Below, piece after piece: positions 31,129-43,056 of a stretch of DNA of 64,000 nucleotides; the stretch's first letter is position 1, and every line of letters begins with the position of its first letter. The notes under the pieces were generated by a model. It worked only from the letters and a program-made list of their open reading frames with translations. It was not told where the DNA came from and did no database searches. A program made the position numbers and the translations under genes. Source of the DNA: Liriodendron chinense (lineage: Eukaryota; Streptophyta; Magnoliopsida; Magnoliales; Magnoliaceae); NCBI GenBank assembly GCA_003013855.2, contig ML058548.1:2332521-2396520 (forward strand), written 5' to 3'.

Positions 31129-32184
31129 TCAGAGTAACATGTTGAAAGAGGCTGATATATCCAGGATTTGGAATGTGATGGTGGAGACTTTCGGACCTAT
31201 CTGTACCTCTATGTCGACTTCCCCTTCTACTGATCGACGGGTGTTGTCAAATGCTCTGATACATATGGTGCTTGGTCGAAATGAAGAAGGACTGATTCCT
31301 AGTCGTTCCGCGGTCTTGAGTGGACAGACATTTAAGCTTGAGCCATTATCGATAAGGACCAGTGGGACGCAGAGGTCTTTATATCGTAAGGCTATGTTGA
31401 GGGATCGCCCATGATCACGTCCCTCTGGTGGCAACTCATTATCTGTGAAGGTGATGGCGCGCGGAGCCAGGAGTTGTCCAATCATCAAAGCTATCATTTC
31501 TGGTGCCGTATCGGAGGAGACATGAGCATCGCTCAAGGTTTTGGCAAACATTTCTCGGTGTATGCGAGATGTGCAGAGTAGCTCCCATACTGAGATTTGT
31601 GCAGGGATTGACTTGAGCTGAGTTGCCACATCGTATGCGGCTTCATTTTTGTTGCCGAGGCCTGAGAGAGCGCCTTTGGGATCCCCTCTGTTCTGATTAT
31701 CTCTTCGGATGCAACGCCCATTGGGATTCATGTTCCCCACTTCCGCACATTCTGGATAGTGCCATGGAACCTCTTTGTAGTTTTCCTCCCTTTTGCCTTC
31801 TAGGACCACCGGTTCTTGCAATGGTGCTGGTGTGGGTACCAGATCTTCCTCGTATGGAGCTTTTGCCTTGAGAACTACATTGTTGCCTGTGCTGAAGGGG
31901 TAATATCGAGGCTTGTCTTCGTAGACCACATAAGGTCGTGGTCCTGGCTTAACTGTTCCTGGAGCAGGAGGCTCCCATGGAATGAATACTGGTCCTCTTG
32001 ATATGGCAGGGGGTTTCTCTGTTCGTCCCAGCTGCCGTAGAGTGATTGACACGCCTCCGGGATTTGCCCCTTGCAATATGACCGGCTCAACTGGAGGAGC
32101 TTCTTCCAATACAACGGGTTCTTGTTGCTGATGAGTATAATCCTTCCATTGTGGATTGGATTGTTCTTGAGTTGCCCCTTGCAA
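31129..32184 (-). pseudogene. Aspartic protease region of the Tat/Ogre-type element
   Basis: The catalytic motif is visible as LVLIDNGSSLNVCPL (DNGSS is the usual Tat form of the D-S/T-G active site), followed by the flap and the terminal FNMLL before the position of the conserved GRPWLH. A TGA replaces the glycine codon there; the downstream frame continues with QPWLHKVGAV. It is out of frame with gag, so a frameshift lies near 32185-32230. Confidence 0.9.
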
Positions 32185-32228
32185 GATGACAGGTTCGTAT
32201 GCGGGCTCGATGTATGATTGTGCTCCTT

Positions 32229-34690
32229 CTAGGACGACTGGTTCCCAACATGAGGGCCGTAAGGCGCCCCTGGCACATTGTATGGAAGTGCTCCTTCGAG
32301 TACTACTGGCTCGAGGACTGAAGGAGGGAAGGGACTTGCCCCTTGCATGATCGGAGGAGGACTTGTCGGCCCATAAGTGTAAGCATGAATGGACTGGATA
32401 GGGGAGAAGAAGCGATCGAGATGGTCTCCTTCTTCTATACTATTGACTGCAGGGCCACGAGACGAACTGGAGTCCGTCGGATGTTGAGGCAGAGGATTCT
32501 GAAGGATGTTGGTGGAAGCTGCTGGAGAAGTTCCAGGGACCGAGATGACGATCTTGTGGTCATCAATCAGGTCTTGTATGGCATTCTTCAAAGTATAGCA
32601 TCGATCAGTGGCGTGGCCACGTCCTTGATGATAGGCGCAATACTCATTTTCTCGGTAGTTTGGTGGTAGAGGATGAGGAGGAGGCCTAGGTGCCATTAGA
32701 GTAAGTAATTGCTTTTGTACCAGCGTAGTCATGATTTGACTAAGTGGTTGACTGAGTGGAGTGAACTTCCTGGACTCCCTGTAATTCTGCCTGTTCTGGT
32801 ATGAGTATTGGCCGTTTCCTCTGAACTGCTGCTGTTGTCGAGGTGGTTGTGGCTGAGGATTTGGTTGTGGCTGATACCGCCGAGGCTGATGCTGAACTTG
32901 ATTCTGCTGATATTGTTGCCATCCCTGTGGGGGAGCATGTTGATTTCCTTGAGCAGTGGTGTTGATGTTGTTTACCTCTGTTGGGCGGGGAGGAGAACCA
33001 CTGCGGTTTCCATTCCCGTGCCCGATAGGTCTTCCTTCCACTCTGTTCCTCTTGACTAGAGTGGCTTGATGAGGCCATGGGGAGATCGTCCCGGCCCGGA
33101 TTCCTGCTTCAACCTGCTCTCCAGCACGGATCAATTGTGAGAAATTCGCATATGGATGCGAAATGAGATATCCAGATATGCCCGGATATGTTGAATGGAC
33201 AATCATGGAGATTTGTTCTTCGTCGTCGATGGGTGTCCGCATTCTGGCTGCCATAGCTCGCCAACGTCCCACATAAGCTGATAGCGTTTCATCATTCCTT
33301 TGCCTGAGAGCCGCGAGGTCGGCTCTTCTGGGTGCCATATTGAGATTGTACGCGAATCTGTCGACGAAAGCTTGGGAAAGTTGTTCCCATGTCCTGATGC
33401 AGTGGCAGTCCAATGAGGTGTACCAATCTAGGGCATCGCCTTCAGAGATTTTTGGAACAAGCGAATAAGGGCCCCTTCATTTCCTGAGATTGCACTCAGT
33501 TCTCCACAGAAGGCCTTCAGATGTGCTGTGGGACAACCGCTGCCATCATATCTTTTGAATTTTGGAACCTCAAAGTTTTGAGGTACTTGAGCATCTGGGA
33601 AAGGACACAAGTCTCTGAACTTGGTCGAAGGTAGATCGATTCCTTGCTGTCGCTGAAGCTGATTTTGTAAGATCTGGAACTGCTCCCGCAACTCGTCCAG
33701 TCCTGAATGATCTGTTCGAGCGACTGGTGCCTCTTGGAGTAAGGCACGTTCTTCTTCGGCATAGTGGTCAATGTCTTCGACCCTATGGGCTTACTGAAAA
33801 GCAACCGCGGGTTGCTGAAATTGGTTCGATGATTGAACTGGATTCTGATGAACTTGTGCATGAAATGATGGTAACTGAACTGGAGACTGTGCTGAAGGAA
33901 TTTGCTGGAAATTAACTGGAGATTGCTGAATTGAAGATTCCTGAAAATTAACTGGATTTTGCTGAATTGAAGATTGCTGGAAATTAACTGGATTTTGCTG
34001 AATTGAAGATTGCTGGAAATTAACTGGAATCCCATCAGCGGGGATGTGCTGGAATTGAAAAGTGCTCCTGTTTGCAGGAGGCTGAGATGTTGGGAAGTGA
34101 CCCCCTTGTTGGGTATTCGCCACTGTCCGCTGATTGACGTGGGCTTGACACTGACCCCCATTGTGGGCATTCGCCAGTGCTGTCCCTGTTGCTGGAAATT
34201 GAATTGAAATCCCATCGGCGGGGATGTGCTGGAATTGAAAAGGTGTCCCATCGGCGGGGACATGCTGAGATCTACTGAGATTGTTGTTTGCAAGATTGAC
34301 TGGAAGCTGACTGGATGTTCCTGCAACAGAAGTGCTCTGAGATGGCCTTGTCGTCGCAGGAAGATATTGAGAAGGATGCCCCATAGCGAAGGGCTGAGAT
34401 GGCTGTTGTCGGTAGTCTTGGGCAGACTCCGATGGTTGCGCTTGATTTGAACTGGAGGCCGGAAGGACCCGGCATGGTTGCTGAGACTGCTGAACTGGGC
34501 CAACTTGATTGTTGGCTGTTGCGGTGGCTTGTGCTTGCATGAATTGCAAGAGCATTTCTTGCATTGCTCTCACTCCTTGTGCCAATTCTTGTATGATTGG
34601 CGTATTATCAATGGGCTGTTGCGCTGGAGGTTGCGCTTCGGTCATCTCAAGAGCAGGGAAGAGACGAGTTTCTTCTTCGTGGTCGGACAT
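32229..34690 (-). pseudogene. gag: Gag of the Tat/Ogre-type element
   Basis: It starts MSDHEEETRLFP about 280 bp after the primer-binding site. The N-terminal part is Gln/Pro/Ser-rich with repeats (QQNPVNFQQSS, QHIPADGI). The capsid-type retrotransposon gag domain follows (FEVPKFKRYDGSGCP, IRLFQKSL, then RTWEQLSQAF, YAGRW-type motif YVGRWRAMA). A zinc-binding YCAYHQGRGHATDRC segment typical of Tat is near the end. Lesions are a TAA near 33790, a one-base frameshift near 33440 inside the gag domain, and another shift at the junction to protease. Confidence 0.92.
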
Positions 34691-34971
34691 GGCTTGTTGA
34701 GCCCGAGTGCGGATTATGCTGCGGAAGGGAAGTTGTCTCCGCGTACGTTGAGCCCGAGGAGGCGCAATGGTGAGGAATGTACTCTACTCTTTTTGGGTTT
34801 TGGGATTTTCTATTTTTTTTTGTTTTGGTTTTGGGATCTTCTATATATATATATATTTTTTTTGTTCTGGGTAGAATGCCATGCAGATGAGATTGTATGA
34901 GGATTAGTGACTTTCAAGTACGGGAAGGATTCTGTTTTTCAAGTCGGATCACGACTAGTGGGACTAGCTCA

Positions 34972-34989
34972 TCCCTAGCAGAGTCGCCA
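34972..34989 (-). other. Primer-binding site of the Tat/Ogre-type element
   Basis: On the minus strand TGGCGACTCTGCTAGGGA lies three bases (GAA) after the 5' LTR end. It matches the 3' end of tRNA-Arg(ACG) except at two positions, and both differences from the copy at 479-496 are transitions. Confidence 0.88.
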
Positions 34990-34992
34990 TTC

Positions 34993-36483
34993 TGTGGACC
35001 CTCACCGATTTTCCGCGCTCCCCACACGACGTTCTTCTCCCTTCCCCTTTCCTTTCGGAACAGAAGGAGATGAGGATGCGTGAGTGCGAAATCGCCGTTT
35101 GTGCCACTGGCTTGCCTCGTTCTCGAGGGCTTCGTTTGGTTGTCGTGTTAAGCTGGATATGTTTAAGTGTGTTTATATAAGACCAGAGTCGCCACTAGCC
35201 AGTTACTTCGAATCGACCCTGTAGAAACGTTAGAGAAGGGAATCCGAAGATTCCTTCCTCTAAAATGACTCCTGTTGATCTGCGGCCAGAGATTCAAGGT
35301 AAGGGATCACGGTTACAGGGTGGAAAGAGGTTAAGCACCCCACACACTGCCCGTACCAAAGTACGGTCTCTACTTCACAGAATCGATCGGATACTTGAAA
35401 GTCTAGTTTAATCCTCGTATATTCTCATGGATGACATGATGCATGAATGCGGGTCTGAACAGTAAGAGTTTCTGATGGGCAGGTTCCAACAACGGGCAAG
35501 CCCGGAGCGTACGCTTTAACTGACAGGTGCTTTATGCGAGATGATGCATGCTGTGTGCTTGAATATTCAAAGTGCTTATAGTGATATGTACGTGAATGCA
35601 GGTCTGAACAGTAAGAGTTTCTGATGGGCAGGTTCCAACAACGGGCAAGCCCAGAGCATACGCTCGAACTGACAGGTGCTTAATTTAAGACATATGCGGT
35701 GTGCTTGAATAATCAAGGTGCTTGTAGTGAAGCAGGGGGGTTGGAAGAAAAGTAAATGTTGCACTTATGCTAGATGCAAATGAGACAATGCTGGAAAAGA
35801 GTAGCTGGGTGGACGGAGGTATCGCAAGGATTGGCTTCGAGTGGCTGGATCAAGACTTGGGTGACTTGAGAGGCTTGGACCAGTGGTCAGGCTGGGCTGG
35901 ACCAGGGCTAGACTCTCCTCACTCGGGCTCTCCTTGGTGGAAAAATGGGCTAAGGGGTGGAGAAGGGCACTCGAACGGACAGGCTTTCTTTGGACTCCAA
36001 GGGATGCTGTTATGAGAAGAGGCTAGGGGTATTTATAGCGTTGGAGAGTGGCAGCTCTCATAATTTTTTCCGGGCGGCCTGCTATGGGCCGCCCGTACGG
36101 CCGCTCCTCGGTTTCCAGCGAGTACGGTCGCTCCCTCGGGGCTGCTGTTTGACTCTCTGGTCGACTCAGTGAGTTGACTCAGCGGGTCGACTCGGTGGTT
36201 TGACTCGACGGGTTGACTCGACGGGTTGACTCAGCGGGTTAACTCAGCGGGTTAACTCAGTGATTTTGATTTTTTTTTAGGATTTTTTGACTGGCCTTTT
36301 TTATAGGGGGTTTTTCAGGCTGATGTTTAAGACTGGGTGGACTGGGTTCAGGCTTGATCTGGGCTATGGAATGGGGCTTACAAGGGTGAGTTTGGCTGAG
36401 TTTGGACTTGGAATTTGGGGGTATGGTCCTCCATTCATCCAGCTATCTCTACCAACAGTGTAGCCGAAGGTGGGGTGTCTACA
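34993..36483 (-). repeat. 5' LTR of the Tat/Ogre-type element
   Basis: 1491 bp, TG...CA ends in element sense. It carries the element promoter: minus-strand TATAAATA (36030-36037), the GGGCGGCC/GGGCCGCC dyad (about 36073-36095), and a shorter TTGACTC array (about 36148-36270). R-U5 would be about 1 kb. The plus-strand flank is TGTAT. Confidence 0.95.
36030..36037 (-). promoter_or_regulatory. TATA box of the Tat element 5' LTR
   Basis: Reverse complement of TATTTATA, conserved in all three LTR copies (1538-1545, 12047-12054, 36030-36037). It lies about 450 bp from the LTR start, with the W-box-like array upstream in element sense. Confidence 0.7.
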
Positions 36484-36488
36484 TGTAT

Positions 36489-38458
36489 ATTAGAGCTTTT
36501 GACTTTTGTCTTCACATATGTGCGGCTACTCGAATCCTATGATATGTTATGAGAAGCATCACCGCTACCTAAAATAATGGCCATAACTCTCTCTCGTCTT
36601 GCCACGTATTATGCAATAACTTTTAGTCAGGCATGATGACATGTGTCTCATGGCAGCAATGTCTCTTGTGCTTCATGATTTCCTTCTGTTGATTGCATTG
36701 GTTGAGAGAATCCCGTCTTGATCTTTCAAATCATGGTGCTGCCATGTGATAGCTTACTAGCCGTCAAATCTAGTGTAGTCAGATCATGTGTAAATAGAGT
36801 GATACGATTACACAAGTATCGAATCAGAAAGTTGAAGCAACCTCAATTCGACCACAGAGCAGAAAGAGGAGACAAATAATAATTGAAGAACATGGTTACA
36901 ATCAAGCATGTGATCGGATCCTGCTATCTTCTCCTCTTTCTTCTTTTTTGCACACGCCGACACTATTAGGAGCGGGAGCAATCTCAGACGTGAATCACAC
37001 AAGCAATAGGGAAAGGAAAATCTAGCAAACACAGAGAAACACAAAGATTTTTACGTGGAAAAACCCTTGCACGAAAATACTACAGCATAAAGCGATGAAT
37101 GATCCACTATATTAGAAAGTTATAAGAGATGGAATAACTTACAGATAAGAAACCCTAACTTTCTCCCCTTGCAAAATCCTAGAAATCATGTAGGCTTTCT
37201 CTCACATTCACCCTATATCTTATTTAAAAGCACATTTATATACTTTTATACAACATTAAGAAATAAATTCCGAACTTTTGCAAACTTCCGCATTCCATTC
37301 CATCAACTTAACTGAGCTAGGGTCGACCATAAACAACACAGGAACTCATGATCGACCATAGAACATCATAGAGTGATTCGATCGACCCAACTCCACTATG
37401 CCAGATTAAAGGCACTTTTCAACAAGTACCAAAGTTCTTTCTCTCTTCTCTCTTCCTCTCCCTCTCCCTCTTCTTTCCTCTTGGCTCCTTCGGGAGGAGA
37501 GTCGATGAGCGGCAGGGGCAGTGCCAACGGCTCTCATGTTGCCACATGCCGCGGGCCACATTAAAGGTTATACTTCAGCACCATGTTGGACATTCTACAG
37601 GTCATGTCTAACATTTTTGAGACGAGTGGTCATCATGGAGGGGCATGTCCTGCGGTGCATTCAATCCGAATCAACCATTGTTTAGTGTGCCCACAGTAGC
37701 CAATGGAGCACGAGAATTCCAATATCTCATGCTTCATAGACCCATGAGCATCTCATGAGCATGGTTTTTGGACAATACAAGTTCTTGGCCAGGCCATTAT
37801 TAAGTTAGGCCACCTGATTTACAGGATGACCTGATTTTTGGGACCTCAGCCTAACATGAGCTGACACATCTGATAGTAGTATTGGATGTCACATTATAAA
37901 CATTATAACCCTCCCAACTATTTCCTTTGGTGCGGCCCATAGATTTATTAAGGGTAGTTGAATCGAGAGAATTTTTTTTTCATCACTGGCCAATCAATGT
38001 TGGGTCCACCCAGATGCATGGTTGGAATAATCCTATATAAATGGCATGAAAATGCATTGGATCTCTTTTCTTTGACAACTTTTCTCTAAATGCTTTCATA
38101 TAATTATATACGTTGTTGAATATTACATGTTTTAGAAAAAACCATTATTAAACAGTAGATCTCTCTTGAAAAGAATGCACTACATTTCTATCTTGGTGGT
38201 TCACACAACATCCTGAGGCACCACCATGTAGATGTGATGGCTCATAAATGAGGCCGATCACATTTTGAATATGAACCGTTGGTTTATTTTTTAACCATCC
38301 ATTTGCTGCTGGATACATATATGACCAACTTAATGAGCAGAGCAGCCTGATTTTCAGGCCAGGGAATCTACATGCTGGGACCCACCTGATGTGCATCTTG
38401 GATCTCACACTCATATGTCACAAGGAATGGAAATCCCATGTCCCCATTAATTAGAACA
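36489..38458. other. Intergenic DNA downstream of the XTH gene
   Basis: No gene recognised. Around 36780-37260 a phrase like CAAAGATTTTTACGTGGAAAAACCC resembles copia-type LTR sequence and recurs in diverged form near 58428, so an old LTR fragment may be present. The rest has CCCAC/GTGGG-rich phrases common to this genome's repeats. Confidence 0.4.
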
Positions 38459-41399
38459 TTAGGGAAGATCCTTATCATCCATCCGTCCATCATCATCACC
38501 ATCATCCTGCAAGTGGCCCACTTTCCTCTCATTGCATTCTGGTGGTAGAACTGAAAATCTAGCTCGATCAGCACAGTATGAGTAGAACATGAACCTATCT
38601 CTGACCTGCTCCATCCCCACCTTCTGTTGCTGGGATAGACTGACAAACTCATCTCCTGTGATCGGATCAGAGCTTGACTGATCATCTTGACCACTCTTCG
38701 AGCACAAAGGGACCGGCATTGTACGGTTCCATTTGCAGCCCTCCATTTCAAGCTCTGTGAATGACGCCTGGAATGGTGCATACTTATAGTCCACTGGGCG
38801 TTTTCCTCCATGTGTGGCCCACTTCGATCCATCCCAGATCGTTGAGTAAACGGACATTGGTTTGGAAGGATAAGCTCCGGACATGGCCTGGCTGTGGTTT
38901 ACTTCTCTGATTGGGATGTTGTCTACTAGAAATCTGCACCGATCAATCGATTATTGTGACCAATTAAAGATTTTGATCAATTTGAGAAAACGATAAATGG
39001 GGCACACCAATAGAAGATCTGGGCCACTCATCAGATGGGTCCCACAGTAAGGTGAACATACCCTAGCCTGAATATCAAGCTTGCTGACTCATCAGGTGTA
39101 CCACATACATACTGAGTTACTCAGTACGCTCTTATCGTACTGAGTAAACTCAGTTTGGCCTACTGTGAATGTATGTGGTTTATCCACGCCGTCCATCCGT
39201 TTTTCCAGATCATTTAAGTGGTTGAGCCCAAAATTGAAATATTTCCAAATCTCAAGTGGACCATACTACAGGAAACAGTGGGAATAATGATCTCCACAGT
39301 TGAAACCTTTGTAGGAGCCACAGTGATGTTTATTTTTCATCCAACCTGTTAAAAAGATCACACAGACATGGATGAAAGGAAAACACACATGTAAGTTTGA
39401 TCCAAAACTTCTGAGCCCCCAAGATTTTTTTTCAACGGTAGACGTTCAATTCACACTGTTTCCTGTGGCGTGGTCCACTTGAGCTTTGTATGTGCTTTTT
39501 TCTTTTTGGATCAACCCCTAAAATTATACTTGAGCTTTGTATGTGCTTTTTTCTTTTTGGATCAACCCCTAAAATTATCTGGTAAAATGGATGGACGGAG
39601 TGGATAAAATACATAAATCATGGTGGGCCCCACAGAGTTTACTCACTACCAAAACCGCTTCCTTTCCTTAATATCCATTTTCCTCATGCAGGTGTGGCCC
39701 ACCCATGAGTGCCCGGATCTCACAGAGATACGTCGTGTTGGTTATGTGCCAAAGAATCGCCACCGTAGAATGCTGGAGACTCGTAGAAATTAAGTATAGA
39801 CCACTCATTCAGTGGGCCACACCATATCTAAGAATTAGGCATGTTGGGTGATATTCCAAAGTGCTTGGAACATACTCCAATCAATTGGGGAGAGGCCCAA
39901 TTAGAGTGTTCTTGCCCGTACATGGTGGGGCCCACTGAATGAGCGGTTGTGAACATTTACACGTGTGGCACGTGTGCAATTAGAAGCCTTCCAAAATGAG
40001 TTTCTTACACAATGTGATGTTCATTCCAGAGGATGCTGTATCGATGATACTCTTGTGTGGGGTCAAACCAGAGATAGAATTTCTCCTCCCTCCCTGTACT
40101 GCTGCCATTACCATAGACGTTGGTTTGTAGGGCCCACTCCTTCCTCTTCTCATGACCCAGCAACTCGAAGTCTAACTCGTCGTGGTTGTGAGGTGAAATA
40201 TCCGCATTAGTCATCTGAGTTCATGTAATCATGTCCATCAGATTGCAGTAAAGATGCTGTATACATGCATGCATTGTATGTATGTATGCTCACATGTCTG
40301 CCTGTGAATAACTCAATATGTTGAAAACTGGAGCTCCAACTCAGACGAGTCAACTCGATCAGATTTCATAAGAGTTGGGTTTTCCAGTTTTTGAACAATG
40401 ATCCAGACCATCCAAACCGTAGTCCACATTGTGGATAGAGAATGAATTTAGACACTGACCTACTTTTAGCCATCCAATTTGATATCTAGTAATTCGACGG
40501 TTAGGACTCTCTGATCAGCGTGATTTTCAGGCTATGCTCAATCCTCCACGTTGCCTACTACTTGGACGGCCTGGATTGGCCTGCATGTATGCCATCTTGT
40601 GGCTAACACGGATTGTAGTCTAAGGGATGCACATGATCCTCTGCCTGCACCAGGGTGCATGACTGAAACACAAGAACAAGATAAATCCTGAGGCGCTTCA
40701 CAGAGCATACGTGTGTGGCATCTGAGCTGTTCATCAGGTGGGGACCCAGGTGAAAATGCCTGACCCAGAATCAACGTAGTCCACTCATTAGAGGGGCCAC
40801 ACAAGATATAGACCACTGGTCACCCTTTCTCCAACCATCCATCTTTCATACAGATGTGGCCCACCTTATGAGTGGACAAGCCCAGAATCCATGCCAGGCC
40901 ATGTCCATTGTAGCCTCCACCTAATGAACGGCACAGATCACACATCGGCACGTTTGCGGTGAACAACCTAGAGAAGGAAGCTTACATAGAAAGCCACGAC
41001 GACGCCGGCGGTGTAATCCGGTGGCAGCTTAATGGCAGCACTGAAGAATCCATAGTAGTAATGATCTTTCGAAACAAATCCAGACCCTACAAAAAGGGAC
41101 CCAAACAACATCTTATGAGCTCAAATTCACTACATCTTCTACAAGCATATAATGATGGATGGCCCACCTGATGATTTGTCGAGAATGAGATCGATACGAG
41201 ATCCGTCCTCCGATGATCGAATGTTGGTCGGCCCTCCGAAGAATTCAGAATATGAACCGTTGAATGTGAGGTGGGGGAAAAGATCTGTCAACCGCGGCAA
41301 GATTGGAGGGCTGAAATGGCCATGCTGGGCAGATATGGACACTGCTACGCATGATATCAAGCACTGTGCAAACAAGAGCTTGTTTGCTGAAATGGGCAT
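38459..41399 (-). CDS. XTH: Xyloglucan endotransglucosylase/hydrolase (GH16), 4 exons, 337 aa
   Basis: Secreted cell-wall enzyme that cuts and rejoins xyloglucan chains. Exons on the minus strand are 41399-41168, 41086-40986, 40214-40009 and 38933-38459. They sum to 1014 nt and join in one frame with GT-AG introns of 81, 771 and 1075 nt (phases 1, 0, 2). Residues 1-24 look like a signal peptide. The active site HDELDFELLG is at 122-131, with nucleophile E124 and acid/base E128, followed by the conserved glycosylation sequon NGS at N147. The XET C-terminal domain shows YSYCADRARF and PPEC. The variant HNHDELDFELLGH and the length suggest a group III-type member. Introns 2 and 3 hold repeats, including a foldback MITE. 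It appears intact. Confidence 0.95.
39085..39650. mobile_element. Foldback MITE copy in XTH intron 3
   Basis: Self-complementary element: the left part (TACTGAGTAAACTCAG, then TGGTTTATCCACGCCGTCCA) pairs with the right part (TGGATGGACGGAGTGGATAAA, then GAGTTTACTCA). Internal hallmarks CAAGTGGACCATAC.ACAGGAAACAGTG and CACTGTTTCCTGTGGCGTGG are also inverted. A 57-bp stretch (CTTGAGCTTTGTATGTGC...) is tandemly duplicated near 39480-39570. Confidence 0.85.
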
Positions 41400-41469
41400 C
41401 TTAGTTTTGCAATTATGAAATGCTTAGTAGATGGATGGATGGATGGAGAGAGAGAGAGATGGGAGTTGG

Positions 41470-41476
41470 TTATATA
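41470..41476 (-). promoter_or_regulatory. TATA box of the XTH gene
   Basis: On the minus strand CTCTATATAACC lies about 71-77 nt upstream of the ATG, with a CT-rich leader (CTCTCTCTCTCTCCATCCATC) between them. Spacing fits a short 5' UTR. Confidence 0.7.
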
Positions 41477-41555
41477 GAGGTATGGTGGCCCACCACACAC
41501 CTTTTCCACAAGTGGGGTATCTGATCTGTGCATGAGCTGGGTCTTGGAGTGCAAA

Positions 41556-41565
41556 TGACGTGGCA
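41556..41565 (-). promoter_or_regulatory. G-box/ABRE-like site upstream of XTH
   Basis: TGCCACGTCA on the minus strand (ACGTGGC core on the plus strand), about 85 bp upstream of the TATA box. This core is bound by bZIP factors in light and ABA responses. A single site, so support is modest. Confidence 0.4.
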
Positions 41566-41779
41566 CATTAAACACTCAGGTAGGCCGTCCTTGTTTGGAA
41601 TGGTGGGTGATTTAGAAATGTTGCTAACCGTCCACATTAGAGCATACACACACATGGTCTGCATGATGAGTGGTCTGGTCTGACTATAGCAAGCGGTCTT
41701 CTTCAGGGCTGGTCACAGCTTATGCCCGGATCTGATGTCCCCCCACATAAGCCAGGTTGGCATTTTTGTCAGTGAAGGT

Positions 41780-42297
41780 AGCGGATTAGGTGCGGCCCCG
41801 GCTTGACCTAATATGGTGCGGCCCTCACCGTGGGGCCCACCTTGATGCATGTATTTCATATCCAATCCGTCCATTTCAGATTATTTTAAGGAATGATACC
41901 AGAAATGAAGCAGATCAAAATCTTAGGTAGACCATATCATAGGAAACAGTGGTGATTGGCTATTAAAATCTTATTATGGGCCACAAAAGTTTTGGATCAA
42001 GTTGATATTTGTTGTTTCCCTTCATCTAGGTTTATGTGACCTTACCAACAGGTTGGATGGAAAAAAAAACTATTTTAATGTTGGCCTTTTCAAGTTTTAA
42101 TGGTGGTACGTTCAGTCACTACTGTTTCCTATAGTATGGTCCACCTGAGATTTCGATACGCTTCATTTTTTGTCTCGTTTCCTAAATGATCTCGAAAAAC
42201 AGATGGACGGTGTGGATATAGAATACATGCATAAAGGTAAGCCCTACCATAAGGGTCGCACCGTCTTGGGGGACGCTGCGGCCGCACCTAATCCGCT
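41780..42297. mobile_element. Foldback MITE copy (AGCGGATTAGGTGCGGCC termini)
   Basis: 518 bp. Ends AGCGGATTAGGTGCGGCC / GGCCGCACCTAATCCGCT are perfect inverted repeats. The same inverted core as the other copies follows (TATCCAATCCGTCCATTT / GATGGACGGTGTGGATA). I could not identify a clean target duplication. Confidence 0.9.
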
Positions 42298-42312
42298 CCT
42301 TAGGTGGGATTT

Positions 42313-42590
42313 TTACTGAAATAACCCTGACTTGTCGCTATTTTACTAAAAGCCAATTTCTCGTTTGGTTCATTTTTTTTGGCCTTTTGAAGAGAAATTA
42401 AAATTTTATGATCGAAAATGCCCCTCCACCGATTCCCTGGGAACTATGGATCCCCCTGTTCACATGGTGGCCTGAAGGTATTATCGACTGTAAAATTTTC
42501 AATTTCTGGTCAAAAGGGTAAAAAAGATGAACCGGATAAGAAATTGAACTTTCAGTAAAAATAGCCACACCTCAGGGCTATTGAAGTAAC
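42313..42590. mobile_element. Second foldback MITE family
   Basis: About 280 bp with inverted arms: TTACTGAAATAACCCTGAC...CTATTTTACTAAAAG pairs with CAGTAAAAATAGCCACACCTCAGGGCTATTGAAGTAAC (segments quoted here are parts of longer arms). A related half copy lies at about 52752-52895. Unrelated in sequence to the larger MITE family. Confidence 0.65.
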
Positions 42591-42601
42591 CATCCCCTCC
42601 T

Positions 42602-43056
42602 AGGTGTTACTGGGTAACACCTCTGCCGGTGTTTTCCTGACCGTGGGACCCATCTTGATATAAGTGTTGTATATCCATTCCGTCCATTAGTTTTTAAAGC
42701 TCTTTCTAGACAGTAAATTCAAAACTGAAGAAGATAAAAGTCTCAAAGGGACTACACCACAGGAAACAGTGTTCATTGAACACCCACCATTAAAAACTTC
42801 CTACGGCCCACACTAATGTTTATTTTCCATCCAAACGTTTGATAATGTCACACAAACCTGACTGAAGGTAAAACAAGAATATCAGCTTGATCAAAAACTT
42901 TTGCAGCCCGTGAAAGTTTTTTAATGGTTAATGACCACTTTTCCTGTCGTGTGGTCCAATTGAGATTTATATCTATGTAATTTTTTGTTTAATGCCATAA
43001 AAATAACTGAAAAAAGTTATGGAAACACCCACTATGGCATTACCCGGGTAACACCT
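42602..43056. mobile_element. Foldback MITE copy (AGGTGTTAC termini)
   Basis: Ends AGGTGTTACTGGGTAACACC / TACCCGGGTAACACCT are inverted and each contains its own small palindrome. The core is shared with the family (GTCCATTAGTTTTTAAAGC, ACAGGAAACAGTG). Confidence 0.8.

Larger units (their letters stand above)
10998..36483 (-). mobile_element. Full-length Tat/Ogre-type Ty3/gypsy retrotransposon, 25.5 kb
   Basis: The element lies on the minus strand. Its 5' LTR is at 34993-36483 and its 3' LTR at 10998-12552; perfect 5-bp target duplications TGTAT flank it at 10993-10997 and 36484-36488. Internal order in element sense: tRNA-Arg-type primer-binding site, gag, protease, a long linker, reverse transcriptase, RNase H, a second archaeal-type RNase H (the hallmark of the Tat lineage), integrase without chromodomain, then an 11.7 kb 3' region and a polypurine tract. 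The great length and the tRNA-Arg primer point to Ogre-like Tat elements. Antisense genes sit in the 3' region. A solo copia LTR (25541-27584) is inserted in pol; without it the element is about 23.4 kb. Eleven substitutions, ten of them transitions, separate the LTRs in their first 580 or so aligned bases, plus one 12-nt indel. Confidence 0.96.
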
